NCBI RefSeq assembly: GCF_007923445.1
Contig: NZ_VOJI01000017.1
Location: forward strand, 1 to 64,000
Source: Puniceibacterium confluentis
GTDB taxonomy: Bacteria; Pseudomonadota; Alphaproteobacteria; Rhodobacterales; Rhodobacteraceae
DNA: 64,000 nucleotides
Direction: 5' to 3'
The position numbers and the translations under genes were made by a program. The notes beneath the pieces were generated by a model. That model did no database searches, was not told the origin of the DNA, and saw only the letters and a list, made by a program, of their open reading frames with translations. Below, one piece after another: positions 1 through 9,275 of this stretch (the stretch's first letter is position 1; every line of letters starts with the position of its first letter).

Positions 1-351
1 GAAAAGGTGCTGTTCCAGTCGGACATGGACATCGCCCGAAGCTATGCCGCGCTTGTGCAGAACGACCAGACCCGCGCCTCGATCTTTGACAAGGTGCAGG
101 CCGAACACGACCTGACCCGCAACATGATCCTCGCCGTGGCAGGCGGGCGGTCACTGTCGGACCGGTTTCCGGCCTTCCGCGAACAGGCGCACAGCATTGC
201 ACCGCAGATGGCGGGCGTGCACCGGCTTCAGGTTGACCTGCTGCGCCAGGTGCGCGGCGCGGGGGGTGCCGAACAGGCCGACCCTGCGGATGTCGACGCG
301 TTGCTGATGACCATCCATGTCATTTCCAGCGGTCTCGGCTGGACCGGCTGA
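1..351 (+). CDS. ppc: Phosphoenolpyruvate carboxylase, C-terminal end (partial)
   Basis: Only the last 116 residues are present; the reading frame is open from base 1, so the gene begins outside the window. The tail has the pattern LQVDLLRQVR followed by a run ending LLMTIHVISSGLGWTG, which resembles the C-terminus of PEP carboxylases (a leucine-rich helix, then LLxTIxxIxxGLxxTG). PEP carboxylase makes oxaloacetate from PEP and bicarbonate, the CO2-fixing step of the serine cycle. The gene lies 30 nt before glyA on the same strand, which fits a serine-cycle cluster. The N-terminal catalytic His and the PEP-binding motifs cannot be seen, so the call rests on the tail and the context. Confidence 0.72.
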   Translation, partial: EKVLFQSDMDIARSYAALVQNDQTRASIFDKVQAEHDLTRNMILAVAGGRSLSDRFPAFREQAHSIAPQMAGVHRLQVDLLRQVRGAGGAEQADPADVDALLMTIHVISSGLGWTG

Positions 352-381
352 TTCATACACACCATGAAACGGGAGACCCCA

Positions 382-1683
382 ATGAACATCGCACCCAAAT
401 CCCTGACCGGCCGCGCGGCCTTTTTCAACAGTCCCGTCTCGGAGACCGACCCCGAGCTGTTCGGGACGATCACCCGCGAACTTGGCCGTCAGCGCGATGA
501 GATCGAGTTGATCGCGTCGGAAAACATCGTCAGCCAGGCCGTGATGGACGCGCAGGGCTCGGTGATGACCAACAAGTATGCCGAAGGTTATCCGGGACGG
601 CGCTATTATGGCGGTTGTCAGTACGTCGACGAGGCCGAGAACATCGCCATCGACCGGATCAAGCAGATCTTTGGCTGCGCATATGCCAACGTGCAGCCGA
701 ATTCCGGCTCACAGGCCAATCAGGCGGTGTTCATGACGCTGATGCAGCCGGGCGACACCTTTCTCGGCCTCAACCTGGCCGCGGGCGGGCACCTGACCCA
801 CGGAGCCTCTGTCAACCAGTCGGGCAAATGGTTCAATGCGGTGCATTATTCCGTGCGCGAAAAGGATCACCTGCTGGACATGGACGAGGTCGCGCGGCTG
901 GCGGATGAACACAGACCCAAGGTGATCGTTGCCGGCGGATCCGCCTATTCCCGGCACATCGACTTTGCCGCCTTCCGCACCATCGCCGATTCCGTCGGTG
1001 CCAAGCTGTTTGTCGACATGGCGCATTTTGCCGGACTCGTGGCCGGAGGCGCGCATCCCTCACCGCTGCCACATGCCCATGTTGTCACCTCGACCACCCA
1101 CAAGACCCTGCGCGGTCCGCGTGGCGGCATCATCCTGTCCAACGATCTCGACCTTGGCAAGAAGTTGAATTCCGCCGTGTTTCCGGGCCTGCAGGGTGGT
1201 CCGCTGATGCATGTGATCGCCGCCAAGGCGGTGGCTTTCGGCGAGGCGCTGCAACCGGCCTTCAAGGATTACATCGCCCAGGTGGTGACCAACGCCAGGG
1301 TGCTGGCCGAGACCCTGCAGAACGGCGGCATCGACATCGTGTCCGGGGGCACCGATACACATCTCATGCTGGCTGACCTGCGTCCAAAAGGCCTGTCCGG
1401 CAAGGTGGTCGAGGAGTCGCTGGGCCGGGCCCACATCACCTGCAACAAGAACGGCATTCCGTTTGATCCCGCGCCGCCGATGAAACCTTCGGGCATCCGT
1501 CTGGGCACTCCGGCAATCACCACGCGCGGACTTGGCGACGTGGAAACCCGCCAGATCGGCAAGCTGATCCTGGAAGTGGTCGATGGCCTGGTCGCCCATG
1601 GCGAGGACGGCAATGCCGCTGTCGAGGCCGCGGTGCGCGACAAGGTTTCGGCCCTGCTGAAAGAGTTCCCGCTCTACGGTTGA
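382..1683 (+). CDS. glyA: Serine hydroxymethyltransferase
   Basis: PLP enzyme of 433 residues that transfers a C1 unit from methylene-tetrahydrofolate to glycine, the entry step of C1 carbon into the serine cycle. Family motifs are clear: [11 protein letters not shown] near the N-terminus, the tetrahydrofolate/PLP segment [13 protein letters not shown], and the PLP lysine motif [12 protein letters not shown] in the middle. The length is normal for the family. An in-frame ATG lies at 364, but the ATG at 382 follows GGGAG by about 5 nt and gives the better start. It follows the ppc end closely and is followed by a strong terminator at 1851-1897, so it is probably the last gene of that transcript. 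Confidence 0.96.
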   Translation: MNIAPKSLTGRAAFFNSPVSETDPELFGTITRELGRQRDEIELIASENIVSQAVMDAQGSVMTNKYAEGYPGRRYYGGCQYVDEAENIAIDRIKQIFGCAYANVQPNSGSQANQAVFMTLMQPGDTFLGLNLAAGGHLTHGASVNQSGKWFNAVHYSVREKDHLLDMDEVARLADEHRPKVIVAGGSAYSRHIDFAAFRTIADSVGAKLFVDMAHFAGLVAGGAHPSPLPHAHVVTSTTHKTLRGPRGGIILSNDLDLGKKLNSAVFPGLQGGPLMHVIAAKAVAFGEALQPAFKDYIAQVVTNARVLAETLQNGGIDIVSGGTDTHLMLADLRPKGLSGKVVEESLGRAHITCNKNGIPFDPAPPMKPSGIRLGTPAITTRGLGDVETRQIGKLILEVVDGLVAHGEDGNAAVEAAVRDKVSALLKEFPLYG

Positions 1684-2094
1684 GTCACGGCAACCATGCC
1701 TGCCGCTCTCTCCCGGAGCGCGCGGCATGGTGCGGTCGCGGACGCCATCCCCGGAACAGCCGCGACCGCATCGGAAATTTAGCTCTCGAAGACTTTCGGG
1801 GGGCAAGCGCCATACGTGCCGATACGCCGCTCGAACCGGCAGGCACGTTGCGGCCACGAACGGGATGCCAAGCCCCGTTCGTGGCCGTCTCTTTTTGCTG
1901 GATCGCGAGGCCGCAAGAATGCTACCAGTGTCAGCCACAGTCCAGGTGCCTGTCAGCGGTACAGTCGCCCTGTCCCGGGCGCTGCCCGGCCACAGTTCGA
2001 AACCCGGGCCTTTGTCTGATCCGTCACGAAGCAACGCCCGCCGAATTGCTTCGCCGGGCGCTGAGGGCAACCTCGTGCGGGGACTGTCAGACCA
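1684..2094. other. Gene-free stretch between convergent glyA and folD
   Basis: About 410 nt without a credible coding region. It contains a hairpin with perfect 11-bp arms (TGCGGTCGCGG at 1731-1741 and its complement at 1760-1770) and, 80 nt on, the glyA-side terminator. The remainder (1898-2094) is GC-rich with short inverted repeats but no T-run for minus-strand termination after folD. Open frames here use unusual proline/arginine-rich translation and have no ribosome binding site. A processed 3' UTR or small RNA ending at the terminator is possible. Confidence 0.5.
1851..1897 (+). terminator. Rho-independent terminator downstream of glyA
   Basis: Perfect 14-bp stem, CGGCCACGAACGGG at 1851-1864 and its complement at 1874-1887, with a 9-nt loop, followed by TCTCTTTTTG. 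It lies about 170 nt after the glyA stop codon. On the opposite strand there is no T-run after the stem, so it should act only on plus-strand transcription. Confidence 0.9.
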
Positions 2095-2997
2095 TCAGGC
2101 CGTCAGCCCCTCCGGTTCGTCCAACCCGTTGGCGCGGCAGCAGGCCGTCACGGTATTTGCCAGCAGGCACGCGATGGTCATCGGCCCGACGCCGCCCGGC
2201 ACCGGCGTGATCGCCCCGGCCACCTCGACACAGGAGTCAAAATCCACGTCGCCGACCAGCCTGGTCTTGCCCGGGCCATTTTCCGGCGCGTCGATACGGT
2301 TGATGCCGACGTCGATCACCGTCGCCCCCGGCTTGATCCAGTCGCCGGGCACCATCTGCGGACGGCCCACCGCGGCAACAACGATATCCGCCCGCCGCAC
2401 GACATCGGCCAGATCCCGGGTCCGTGAATGCGCGATTGTCACCGTGCAACTCTCGTTCAGCAGCAGCTGCGCCATGGGTTTGCCGACGATGTTCGACCGG
2501 CCCAGCACGACGGCGTTCAGCCCCGACAGCGACCCATGATGGTCGCGCAGCATCATCAGCGATCCCAGCGGCGTGCAGGGCACCATCGACTTCTGTCCGG
2601 TGCCCAACAGCCCGACGTTGGAAATATGAAAGCCATCCACATCCTTGGCCGGGTCGATCGAATTGATCACCAGATCCGAATCCAGATGTTTGGGCAGCGG
2701 CAACTGCACCAGGATACCATGCACGTCCGGGTCGTTGTTGAGCTTTTCCACCACCGCCAGAAGATCGGCTTCCGAGGTGTCAGCGTCCAGTTTGTGCTCG
2801 TAGGAGTTCATGCCGACCTCGACGGTCATCCTGCCTTTCGAGCGGACATAAACCTGGCTGGCAGGATCCTCTCCCACCAGCACCACCGCCAGACCCGGGG
2901 TGATGCCGTGTTTATCCTTCAGCGTGGTGACATGCGCGGCGACCTGCGCACGTACCTTTGCGGCGAACGCCTTGCCATCAATCAGTGTAGCCGTCAT
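2095..2997 (-). CDS. folD: Bifunctional methylenetetrahydrofolate dehydrogenase/cyclohydrolase
   Basis: 300 residues, typical of FolD, which interconverts methylene-, methenyl- and formyl-tetrahydrofolate in the cytosol using NADP. Visible family motifs are the catalytic-lysine region YVRSKGR, then [10 protein letters not shown], the PCTPLG segment and the nucleotide-binding [14 protein letters not shown]. The start at 2997 (MTATLIDG) has a GGAG site; the longer frame to 3036 is not needed. It lies downstream of fhs on the same strand with a 108-nt gap. Together the two genes convert formate to methylene-H4F for the GlyA reaction. No mtdA or fch is seen in the window, so FolD probably fills that role. 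Confidence 0.95.
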   Translation of the reverse strand: MTATLIDGKAFAAKVRAQVAAHVTTLKDKHGITPGLAVVLVGEDPASQVYVRSKGRMTVEVGMNSYEHKLDADTSEADLLAVVEKLNNDPDVHGILVQLPLPKHLDSDLVINSIDPAKDVDGFHISNVGLLGTGQKSMVPCTPLGSLMMLRDHHGSLSGLNAVVLGRSNIVGKPMAQLLLNESCTVTIAHSRTRDLADVVRRADIVVAAVGRPQMVPGDWIKPGATVIDVGINRIDAPENGPGKTRLVGDVDFDSCVEVAGAITPVPGGVGPMTIACLLANTVTACCRANGLDEPEGLTA

Positions 2998-3105
2998 CGG
3001 AACTCCATTCGTCAAGAACCGGGGACGGGGCACCACCCTGTCCCCATGTCTGGGTCAATAAGATCCCGCCAGACGCCTCGCAGCGATCACGCGGGGTGGT
3101 CACAT

Positions 3106-4782
3106 TCAGAACAGGCCTTCGATCAGCCCATCGTCGTTCAGCCGGATCGTTTCGGACGCGGGGACCCGGGGCAGGCCCGGCATCGTCATGATTTCCCCGC
3201 AGATGGCGACGACAAACCCGGCCCCCGCCGACAGCCGCACTTCGCGTACCGGCAGGGTAAAACCTGTGGGCGCGCCGCGCCGTGTCGGATCCGTGGTAAA
3301 GGAATATTGCGTCTTGGCGACGCAGATCGGCAGGCCGCCATAGCCCTGGTCTTCCCATTCCTTCAGTTGCGCCCGGATCTTGCCGTCCGCATCGACACCA
3401 TCGGCGTGGTAGATGTTCCTGGCAATGGTTTCGATCTTTTCAAACAGCGGCATGTCGTCGGGATAGAGCGTCTTGAAGTTGGCGACACCGCTGTCCGCCA
3501 CCTCGGCCACCCGCTGCGCCATCTGCTCGATACCGGCGCCACCGTCGGCCCAATGCTTGCACAGGATCGCCTCGGCCCCCTGCCCGGCGACATAGTCCGT
3601 AACTGCCTGGACTTCGGCATCGGTGTCACCCGAGAAATGGTTGATCCCCACCAGCACCGGCACGCCAAAGCTTTTGACATTGGCAATATGCCGCCCGAGG
3701 TTGGAACAGCCGGCCTCGACCGCCTGGACATTCTCACGGCCCAGGTCCGCCTTGGCGACGCCGCCATTCATTTTCATCGCGCGCACCGTGGCCACGATCA
3801 CCACCACGTCCGGCGCGATTCCCGCCTTGCGACACTTGATGTCCATGAACTTTTCGGCCCCCAGATCGGCGCCAAAACCCGCCTCGGTCACCACATAGTC
3901 CGCCAGCTTCAGCGCCGTGGTTGTCGCGATCACCGAATTGCAGCCATGGGCGATATTGGCAAACGGCCCGCCATGTACAAAGGCCGGGTTGTTTTCCAGC
4001 GTTTGCACGAGATTCGGCTGCATCGCATCCTTGAGCAGCACGGTCATCGCGCCATCCGCCTTGATGTCCCGCGCATAGACCGGCTTTTTCTCGCGGGTGT
4101 AGGCGACGATCATGTCGCCAAGCCGCTTTTCCAGATCCGCCAGATCGCGGGCCAGACACAGGATCGCCATGACCTCGGAGGCCACGGTGATATCGAAACC
4201 GGTCTGGCGCGGATAGCCGTTGGCAACGCCACCCAGCGATGTCACCACGTCCCGCAGGGCGCGGTCGTTCATGTCCAGAACCCGCCGCCAGACGACGCGG
4301 CGCGGGTCAATCTCCAGTGGATTGCCCCAATAGATCGAATTGTCGATCATCGCGCTCAGCAGGTTGTGCGCCGAGGTGATCGCATGAAAGTCGCCGGTGA
4401 AATGCAGGTTCATGTCCTCCATCGGCACAACCTGCGCATAGCCGCCGCCCGCAGCCCCGCCTTTCATGCCGAAGTTCGGACCCAGCGACGCCTCGCGGAT
4501 ACAGATCGCCGCCTTCTTGCCGATCCGGTTCAGACCATCGCCCAGGCCGACAGTGGTGGTTGTCTTGCCCTCACCTGCGGGCGTCGGGTTGATGGCCGTC
4601 ACCAGGATCAGCTTGCCGTTCGGGCGATCCTGTACGGAATTGATGAACTCCTGGCTGATTTTTGCCTTGTCGTGGCCATAGGGCAGCATGTCGCTGCCGC
4701 CGATCCCAAGTTTGGCTCCGACCTCCTGAATGGGCCGCTTGGCGGCCTCGCGGGCGATCTGGATATCTGTTTTGTGGCTCAT
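3106..4782 (-). CDS. fhs: Formate--tetrahydrofolate ligase
   Basis: 558 residues, the normal length. ATP-dependent ligation of formate to tetrahydrofolate; in methylotrophs it brings C1 units at the formate level into assimilation. The ATP-binding segment [19 protein letters not shown] is near residues 65-85, and the family stretch [22 protein letters not shown] follows. The start at 4782 ([10 protein letters not shown]) is preceded by GGGAGGAAACACC, an excellent ribosome binding site. It is transcribed divergently from the LuxR-type regulator at 5045, and that shared intergenic region may be its control point. Confidence 0.97.
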   Translation of the reverse strand: MSHKTDIQIAREAAKRPIQEVGAKLGIGGSDMLPYGHDKAKISQEFINSVQDRPNGKLILVTAINPTPAGEGKTTTTVGLGDGLNRIGKKAAICIREASLGPNFGMKGGAAGGGYAQVVPMEDMNLHFTGDFHAITSAHNLLSAMIDNSIYWGNPLEIDPRRVVWRRVLDMNDRALRDVVTSLGGVANGYPRQTGFDITVASEVMAILCLARDLADLEKRLGDMIVAYTREKKPVYARDIKADGAMTVLLKDAMQPNLVQTLENNPAFVHGGPFANIAHGCNSVIATTTALKLADYVVTEAGFGADLGAEKFMDIKCRKAGIAPDVVVIVATVRAMKMNGGVAKADLGRENVQAVEAGCSNLGRHIANVKSFGVPVLVGINHFSGDTDAEVQAVTDYVAGQGAEAILCKHWADGGAGIEQMAQRVAEVADSGVANFKTLYPDDMPLFEKIETIARNIYHADGVDADGKIRAQLKEWEDQGYGGLPICVAKTQYSFTTDPTRRGAPTGFTLPVREVRLSAGAGFVVAICGEIMTMPGLPRVPASETIRLNDDGLIEGLF

Positions 4783-5044
4783 GGTGTTTCCTCCCAAGTC
4801 CTTGGTATCCCCCAGCGAGTGCCACGGATCATAGAGATCGGGCAACAAGACTGAAGGCTGAATTGCCGTTTCGCGACGAGATTTCGTCCTGACGGCAAAC
4901 AGCGCCTACCCGGACGGGCGGGTTTTCGAAAGTTGCGCGAAATGTCACGCAGCCGAAAGAATAGGTAGACTCGGGTGCACCCGTCAGTCCAGCTTTGGCG
5001 AGCGATGAAAAAATCATCATCGCCGTGGGGACGGGAGGAGAACC
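4783..5044. promoter_or_regulatory. Divergent promoter region fhs / LuxR-type regulator
   Basis: 262 nt between divergent genes. It contains an inverted repeat with 7-bp outer arms, TTGCCGT at 4863-4869 and ACGGCAA at 4892-4898, and a smaller nested hairpin (GACGA...TCGTC). TTGGTAT at 4802-4808, close to the fhs start, also occurs near other C1 genes in the window. No clear sigma-70 hexamer pair stood out. Regulation by the neighbouring LuxR-type protein is inferred from position only. Confidence 0.4.
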
Positions 5045-5677
5045 ATGCAGAATGCAACGGGCTGCGTGGAGGCTCAGATTCGTGTCGTTCTGGCCGAACC
5101 GAATCCGCTGGTAGTTTCGGCCCTGGGCATGTGTTTCAAGGGGGATCCCCGGTTCCGGCTTGTGACCAGCACGGAAAACGGCGCCGACGTTCTGGCCATG
5201 GCCGAAGAGGACGCCGATGTCGTCGTTCTGTCCTGGCAGCTGGCGGATATGGGCGCCCCGGATGTGCTGCGGGCGCTGAAAGCGCGCCAGAGCAAGGTGC
5301 GCACGACGATCTTTTCCAACAGCCGCGATCTGGGCCATGTGCGACAGGCCGTGCGGCTGGGCGCACTGGGATATTGTTATCAGTTCGACGACCCGTCGGT
5401 GCTGTTCGACACGCTCCATGCGGTGGCCAACGGGCGTCTCTGCGTCCCCTACATAGACGTGACGCAGATCAACGACACGCCGCTGGCGCAGCTGACGGTG
5501 CGGGAACGTGAACTACTGGCGGTACTGGCACGCGGCTGGACCAACCAGCAGATCGCCAACCGCACCGGGATTTCCGAAAACACGGTGAAATACCACCTCA
5601 AGAACCTTTACGACAAACTCGAGGTGCGCAACCGCGCCATGGCGGTCGCGGTCTATTCGCGTGAGGCCGAGGACTGA
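5045..5677 (+). CDS. Atypical LuxR/NarL-type regulator with degenerate receiver domain
   Basis: 210 residues: an N-terminal receiver-like domain (about 12-125) and a C-terminal LuxR HTH (about 145-205, LTVRERELLAVLARGWTNQQIANRTG, then SENTVKYHLKNLYDKL). The receiver has lost its phosphorylation chemistry. The usual acidic pair is Glu18-Pro19, the phosphoacceptor position is Ser63 (VVVLSWQL where VVLLDLRL is usual), and the conserved lysine after GALGY is Gln. It probably works without phosphotransfer, as a constitutive or ligand- or partner-gated DNA-binding protein. It has a strong ribosome binding site (GGGAGGAG). Its place between fhs and sga suggests it controls serine-cycle genes; that is inference. 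Confidence 0.85.
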   Translation: MQNATGCVEAQIRVVLAEPNPLVVSALGMCFKGDPRFRLVTSTENGADVLAMAEEDADVVVLSWQLADMGAPDVLRALKARQSKVRTTIFSNSRDLGHVRQAVRLGALGYCYQFDDPSVLFDTLHAVANGRLCVPYIDVTQINDTPLAQLTVRERELLAVLARGWTNQQIANRTGISENTVKYHLKNLYDKLEVRNRAMAVAVYSREAED

Positions 5678-5679
5678 AA

Positions 5680-5970
5680 TCAGACTTCGGCGACGACCTG
5701 GCCCATCATCTCGCCGGTCATCCTGGTCCGGTCCTCCTTGTGGACCGATCTGCGGACCTCGTCGATCTTCAGCTGGGCGGCGTCCCGGGTGGCCTTGTCC
5801 GGCCATTCGGTGATCGCCGCGCTTGTCCTGGGGCTGGTGCGCACCACGGTGATACGGGTCGCCCCGAATCCCTTCAGCGCAGGCAGGCGTTTTTCCTCGA
5901 TCGCACGCAGGGAGATGTTGTAGTCCTCGCCGTCGGCGATTTCCCAGGTGGTGATTGTGATGTAACTCAT
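5680..5970 (-). CDS. Small conserved protein, ABM/dimeric alpha-beta barrel-like
   Basis: 96 residues, no signal peptide and no membrane segment. The pattern of short strands and helices (ITITTWEIADGEDYN, then a helix with EEKRLPALKGFGATRITVVRT) resembles ferredoxin-like dimeric alpha-beta barrel proteins such as the antibiotic-biosynthesis-monooxygenase group, but no catalytic motif allows a function. The start at 5970 has GGAGGAC upstream. It converges with the LuxR-type gene; the two stop codons are only a couple of bases apart. Confidence 0.6.
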   Translation of the reverse strand: MSYITITTWEIADGEDYNISLRAIEEKRLPALKGFGATRITVVRTSPRTSAAITEWPDKATRDAAQLKIDEVRRSVHKEDRTRMTGEMMGQVVAEV

Positions 5971-6077
5971 CCCGTCCTCCATCGGCTAAAGCCGTAGCGT
6001 ACCACGAATCCGGCGGCCTGACTGCAAGTCGCCGGGATGTCGTTCGTAATCGAGGGAACCGCAACGGAGCCGCTGCC

Positions 6078-6542
6078 TCAGGCGGCCTTTGCGCGCCCCG
6101 AAAGGTCAAAGCCCTTGCCGGTTTCGAGGCAGGATTTCAGGCTCGACAGCACCAGCGGCCAGCCCTTGCTGACCCCCGCCTCCATCTGGCTGCCGACGAT
6201 CAGATCGTCGTGGGTCACGCAGAGGCGGACACCATAGGCGTCCGGTTCGATTTCGAATGTCACGCGGCTGTAGCTGTCTGGCTCGGCTTCCTGCGACGCA
6301 CCGGTCCAGGTGATCACCAGGCGGTTGGGCGGGGTCACCTCGACCACCTTGCCCACCAGGTCCACGGATCGCGCGTCATCGTCGCGGACATGTTGCCACC
6401 TGGCGCCGGGCGTCCAGTCCGACACGTTCTCATGTCCCCAGTAACGCCGGGTGATTTCGGGTCGGGTGATCGCCTCGAACACCTTTTCCGGCGTGCTGGC
6501 GATATAGCTGACATAGACAAAGCTGGTTCGTTCCGCAGTCAT
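6078..6542 (-). CDS. SRPBCC / AHSA1-type domain protein
   Basis: 154 residues forming one START-like SRPBCC domain: the opening TSFVYVSYIASTPEKVFEAIT, a WTPGARW segment and a C-terminal helix LSSLKSCLETG fit the AHSA1 (activator of Hsp90 ATPase-like) branch. Such proteins bind hydrophobic ligands; the ligand here is unknown. Its start overlaps the stop of the upstream ArsR gene by 4 nt (ATGA), the common ArsR-SRPBCC operon arrangement, so the pair is probably co-expressed and derepressed together. There is no visible link to methylotrophy. Confidence 0.85.
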   Translation of the reverse strand: MTAERTSFVYVSYIASTPEKVFEAITRPEITRRYWGHENVSDWTPGARWQHVRDDDARSVDLVGKVVEVTPPNRLVITWTGASQEAEPDSYSRVTFEIEPDAYGVRLCVTHDDLIVGSQMEAGVSKGWPLVLSSLKSCLETGKGFDLSGRAKAA

Positions 6543-6859
6543 GACTCGTTCTTTTCCAGTTGGATTTTGAGATCGTGCAGCAGGCTCAGCCGCTGCGTTT
6601 CAAACTTCCGTATCCATCGCTCGTAAACGTCCTGCAGCGGCACCGGGTTGATAAAGTGCAGCTTTTCCCTGCCCCGCTTTGTCGTCGTCACCAGATTGGC
6701 GGCCTCCAACAGCCCCAGATGCTGCGTTACAGACTGCCGGGTCATGTCCAGATCCTCGCAAAGTCGGCGCAGTGTCTGCCCGTTCTCCTCACACAGCAGG
6801 TCCAGCAGGCGGCGGCGCGTCGGATCGGCCAGCGCCTTGAAGACCTCGTCCTGATCCAT
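6539..6859 (-). CDS. ArsR-family winged-helix repressor
   Basis: 106 residues with a classic ArsR fold: MDQDEVFKALADPTRRRLLDLL at the start, the recognition helix DLDMTRQSVTQHLGLLEAANLV and the wing TTTKRGREKLHFINPVPL. No cysteine pair typical of metal sensors is present, so it belongs to the non-metal group usually paired with SRPBCC proteins. AAAGGAG lies 5-8 nt before the ATG. The two palindromes upstream (6890-6907 and 6918-6935) are very likely its own operators, since one sits inside the promoter spacer. Confidence 0.92.
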   Translation of the reverse strand: MDQDEVFKALADPTRRRLLDLLCEENGQTLRRLCEDLDMTRQSVTQHLGLLEAANLVTTTKRGREKLHFINPVPLQDVYERWIRKFETQRLSLLHDLKIQLEKNES

Positions 6860-6883
6860 AGTGCTCCTTTCTGATTGAGTCTC

Positions 6884-6935
6884 ATATTATGCAGGTAAAT
6901 GCCTGCATGTCAAGAAGTGCAGGTATTTGCCTGCG
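6884..6935 (-). promoter_or_regulatory. Self-controlled promoter with tandem palindromic operators of the ArsR unit
   Basis: Read on the minus strand, TTGACA (6913-6908) and TAATAT (6889-6884) form a near-consensus promoter with an 18-nt spacer. That spacer is exactly the palindrome TGCAGG-N6-CCTGCA (6890-6907). A second copy, TGCAGG-N6-CCTGCG, lies at 6918-6935, just upstream of the -35, with centres 28 nt apart. Repressor bound to the spacer would block RNA polymerase. The region may also influence sga, which starts 150 nt away on the other strand. Confidence 0.85.
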
Positions 6936-7084
6936 TATCCTTGGTGCCCCCATCGGGTAGGCCGAAACCCATCCCCAAGGGATGCTTTCCTATCCTGCAA
7001 GGTGTTCTGAGTCGCGCCGCCCGCTGGCATCCTCATGCCAAGCGAATTGCACATCCACAGGATTTCCGCAGGGAGGAAACACCA

Positions 7085-8278
7085 ATGGCCGGTTACAATC
7101 ACCTTTATATCCCGGGGCCGACAAACGTGCCCGAAGAGGTCCGCATGGCGATGAACGTCTGCATGCAGGATATGCGGGCACCGGATTTTCCGGACTTCAC
7201 CAAACCGCTTTTCCAGAAGGTTCAGAAGGTCTTCAAGAACACCACCGGGCGGGTCTTCCTCTACCCCTCGTCCGGCACCGGCGCCTGGGAGGCGGCGATT
7301 CAGAACACCCTGTCCCCCGGTGACAAGGTGCTGATGAGCCGCTTTGGCCAGTTCTCGCACCTCTGGGTCGACATGGCGCAGCGTCTGGGGCTGGATGTCG
7401 AAGTGATCGACTGCGAATGGGGCGAAGGCGTGCCGGTCGAGAAATATGCCGCCCGGCTGAAGGCTGACACGGCGCACGAAATCAAGGCGGTGTTTGCGAC
7501 CCACAACGAAACCGCCACCGGCGTGACCTCGGACATCAAGGGCGTGCGCGGCGCACTGGATGCCGCCAACCATCCGGCCCTGCTGATGGTCGATGGCGTG
7601 TCTTCGATTGGCTCCATCGAATTCGATCAGGATGCCTGGGGCGTCGATTGCGCGGTCTCCGGGTCGCAAAAGGGCTTCATGCTGCCCGCCGGCCTCGGCA
7701 TTCTGTCGGTCAGCAAATGGGCGCTCGAGGCCCACAAGCACGCCGAATATCCGCGCACCTTCTTCAGCTTTGAAGACATGATTGCCAACAACGACAACGG
7801 CTACTTTCCCTATACTCCGGCAACCCAGCTGCTGAAGGGTCTCGACAAGTCCTGCGACATGATCCTCGCCGAAGGGATCGAGAATATCTGGGCACGCCAC
7901 AATCGTCTTGCCACCGGTGTGCGGGCGGCGGTCGATGCCTGGGGCCTCAAGCTCTGCGCCAAGGAAGCCAAGTGGCATTCCGACACTGTCAGCGCCATCC
8001 TCGTTCCCGAGGGCATGGACGCCCGCAAGGTGATCTCGCGCGCCTACGAGGCCTACAACACCTCGCTGGGATCGGGACTGTCCAAGGTCATGGGCAAGGT
8101 GTTCCGCATCGGCCATCTGGGCTGGATGAACGAAGGCATGGTGATGACCGCGCTTTCAATTGCCGAAATGTCGATGATCGATTGCGGCATGGACATCAAG
8201 GCAGGATCCGGCACCGGAGCAGCCATCACCCATTTCACCCAGAACCAAATCAAATCCAGCGCCATCGCTGCGGAATAA
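7085..8278 (+). CDS. sga: Serine--glyoxylate aminotransferase
   Basis: 397-residue class V PLP aminotransferase that converts serine and glyoxylate to hydroxypyruvate and glycine, a defining serine-cycle step. The opening NHLYIPGPTNVPEEVRMAM is typical of the serine-glyoxylate/alanine-glyoxylate family, and the PLP lysine lies in GSQKGFMLPAGLGI (around residue 200). GGGAGGAAACACC precedes the ATG at 7085; the frame upstream of it lacks a ribosome binding site. It is the first gene of a tight five-gene run (sga-mcl-mtkA-mtkB-hpr). Confidence 0.95.
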   Translation: MAGYNHLYIPGPTNVPEEVRMAMNVCMQDMRAPDFPDFTKPLFQKVQKVFKNTTGRVFLYPSSGTGAWEAAIQNTLSPGDKVLMSRFGQFSHLWVDMAQRLGLDVEVIDCEWGEGVPVEKYAARLKADTAHEIKAVFATHNETATGVTSDIKGVRGALDAANHPALLMVDGVSSIGSIEFDQDAWGVDCAVSGSQKGFMLPAGLGILSVSKWALEAHKHAEYPRTFFSFEDMIANNDNGYFPYTPATQLLKGLDKSCDMILAEGIENIWARHNRLATGVRAAVDAWGLKLCAKEAKWHSDTVSAILVPEGMDARKVISRAYEAYNTSLGSGLSKVMGKVFRIGHLGWMNEGMVMTALSIAEMSMIDCGMDIKAGSGTGAAITHFTQNQIKSSAIAAE

Positions 8279-8307
8279 CCGGCTCTGCCGACAGGAAAGA
8301 AGAAGAT

Positions 8308-9252
8308 ATGTCACATACAGTACACGGCATGCGCGTCACCCGCCTGCAACGCTCGACCCTCGCAGTTCCGGCCTCCAACGTTGCAATGATCCAGAAGGCC
8401 GCCGATTCCAACGCCGATGTGGTCTTTCTTGATCTCGAGGACGCGGTTGCCCCGAACGACAAGGAACAGGCGCGCAAGAATTGCATCGAAGCGCTCAACG
8501 ACATCGACTGGAAGGGCAAGAACAAGGTCACTTCGGTAAGGATCAATGGCCTCGACACCCACTACATGTACCGCGACGTGGTCGATGTGATGGAACAGGC
8601 GGGTTCGAAGCTGGACGTGATCCTGATCCCCAAGGTCGGTCTGCCGGCGGACGTCTACATGGTCGAGGCCATGTGCAACCAGATCGAAATGGCGATGGGG
8701 TACACCCGCAAGGTCGGTCTCGAAGCCCTGATCGAGACCCCCCTCGGCATGGCGAACGTCGAAGCGCTGGCCGCCGCCCCTTCCCGGCTCGAGGCGATGC
8801 ACTTCGGCGTCGCTGACTATGCCGCCTTCCACAAGGCCCGCACCGTCAACATCGGCGGCCTGAACCCGAATTATCCCGGCGACCAATGGCACGCCGCCCT
8901 GTCGCGCATGACCACCGCCTGCCGCGCCTACGGCCTGCGCCCGATCGACGGCCCCTTCGGCGATTTCTCCGATCCCGACGGCTTCCGCGATGCCTGCAAG
9001 CGCGGCGCGGCGCTGGGGATCGAAGGAAAATGGGCGATCCACCCCAGCCAGATCGACATGGCGAACGAAGAATATTCGCCGACCGACGCCGAGGTGCAGC
9101 GTGCCGAGCGAATTCTTGTCGCGCTAAAGGAAGCCGCCGCGCAAGGTAAGGGTGCCGCCAGTCTGGATGGCAAGATGATCGACGCCGCATCGGAAAAGAT
9201 GGCCAACAACGTGCTTGCGGTTCAGCAGGTGCTCAAGGCCCGCGCGGCGTAA
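8308..9252 (+). CDS. mcl: L-malyl-CoA lyase
   Basis: 314 residues of the CitE/HpcH-type C-C lyase family. It cleaves malyl-CoA to acetyl-CoA and glyoxylate, the closing step of the serine cycle. Family features are [20 protein letters not shown], the acidic metal/substrate segment [11 protein letters not shown], the arginine strand TSVRING and the C-terminal segment KWAIHPSQI. It begins 30 nt after sga and is followed 24 nt later by mtkA, which makes its substrate. A mesaconyl/methylmalyl-CoA lyase activity cannot be excluded from sequence alone, but the neighbours favour the serine-cycle role. Confidence 0.94.
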   Translation: MSHTVHGMRVTRLQRSTLAVPASNVAMIQKAADSNADVVFLDLEDAVAPNDKEQARKNCIEALNDIDWKGKNKVTSVRINGLDTHYMYRDVVDVMEQAGSKLDVILIPKVGLPADVYMVEAMCNQIEMAMGYTRKVGLEALIETPLGMANVEALAAAPSRLEAMHFGVADYAAFHKARTVNIGGLNPNYPGDQWHAALSRMTTACRAYGLRPIDGPFGDFSDPDGFRDACKRGAALGIEGKWAIHPSQIDMANEEYSPTDAEVQRAERILVALKEAAAQGKGAASLDGKMIDAASEKMANNVLAVQQVLKARAA

Positions 9253-9275
9253 TCAGGACAAGGGAGGAGACCAAG

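Noticed and set aside
1985-2015. T-loop-like GTTCGAAAC, considered as part of a tRNA
   Set aside because: No complementary acceptor, D or anticodon arms around it; the flanking bases do not pair as a T-arm.
2428-4854. 808-residue plus-strand open frame opposite folD and fhs
   Set aside because: Shadow of two certain minus-strand genes; histidine/arginine-rich translation without domains or ribosome binding site.
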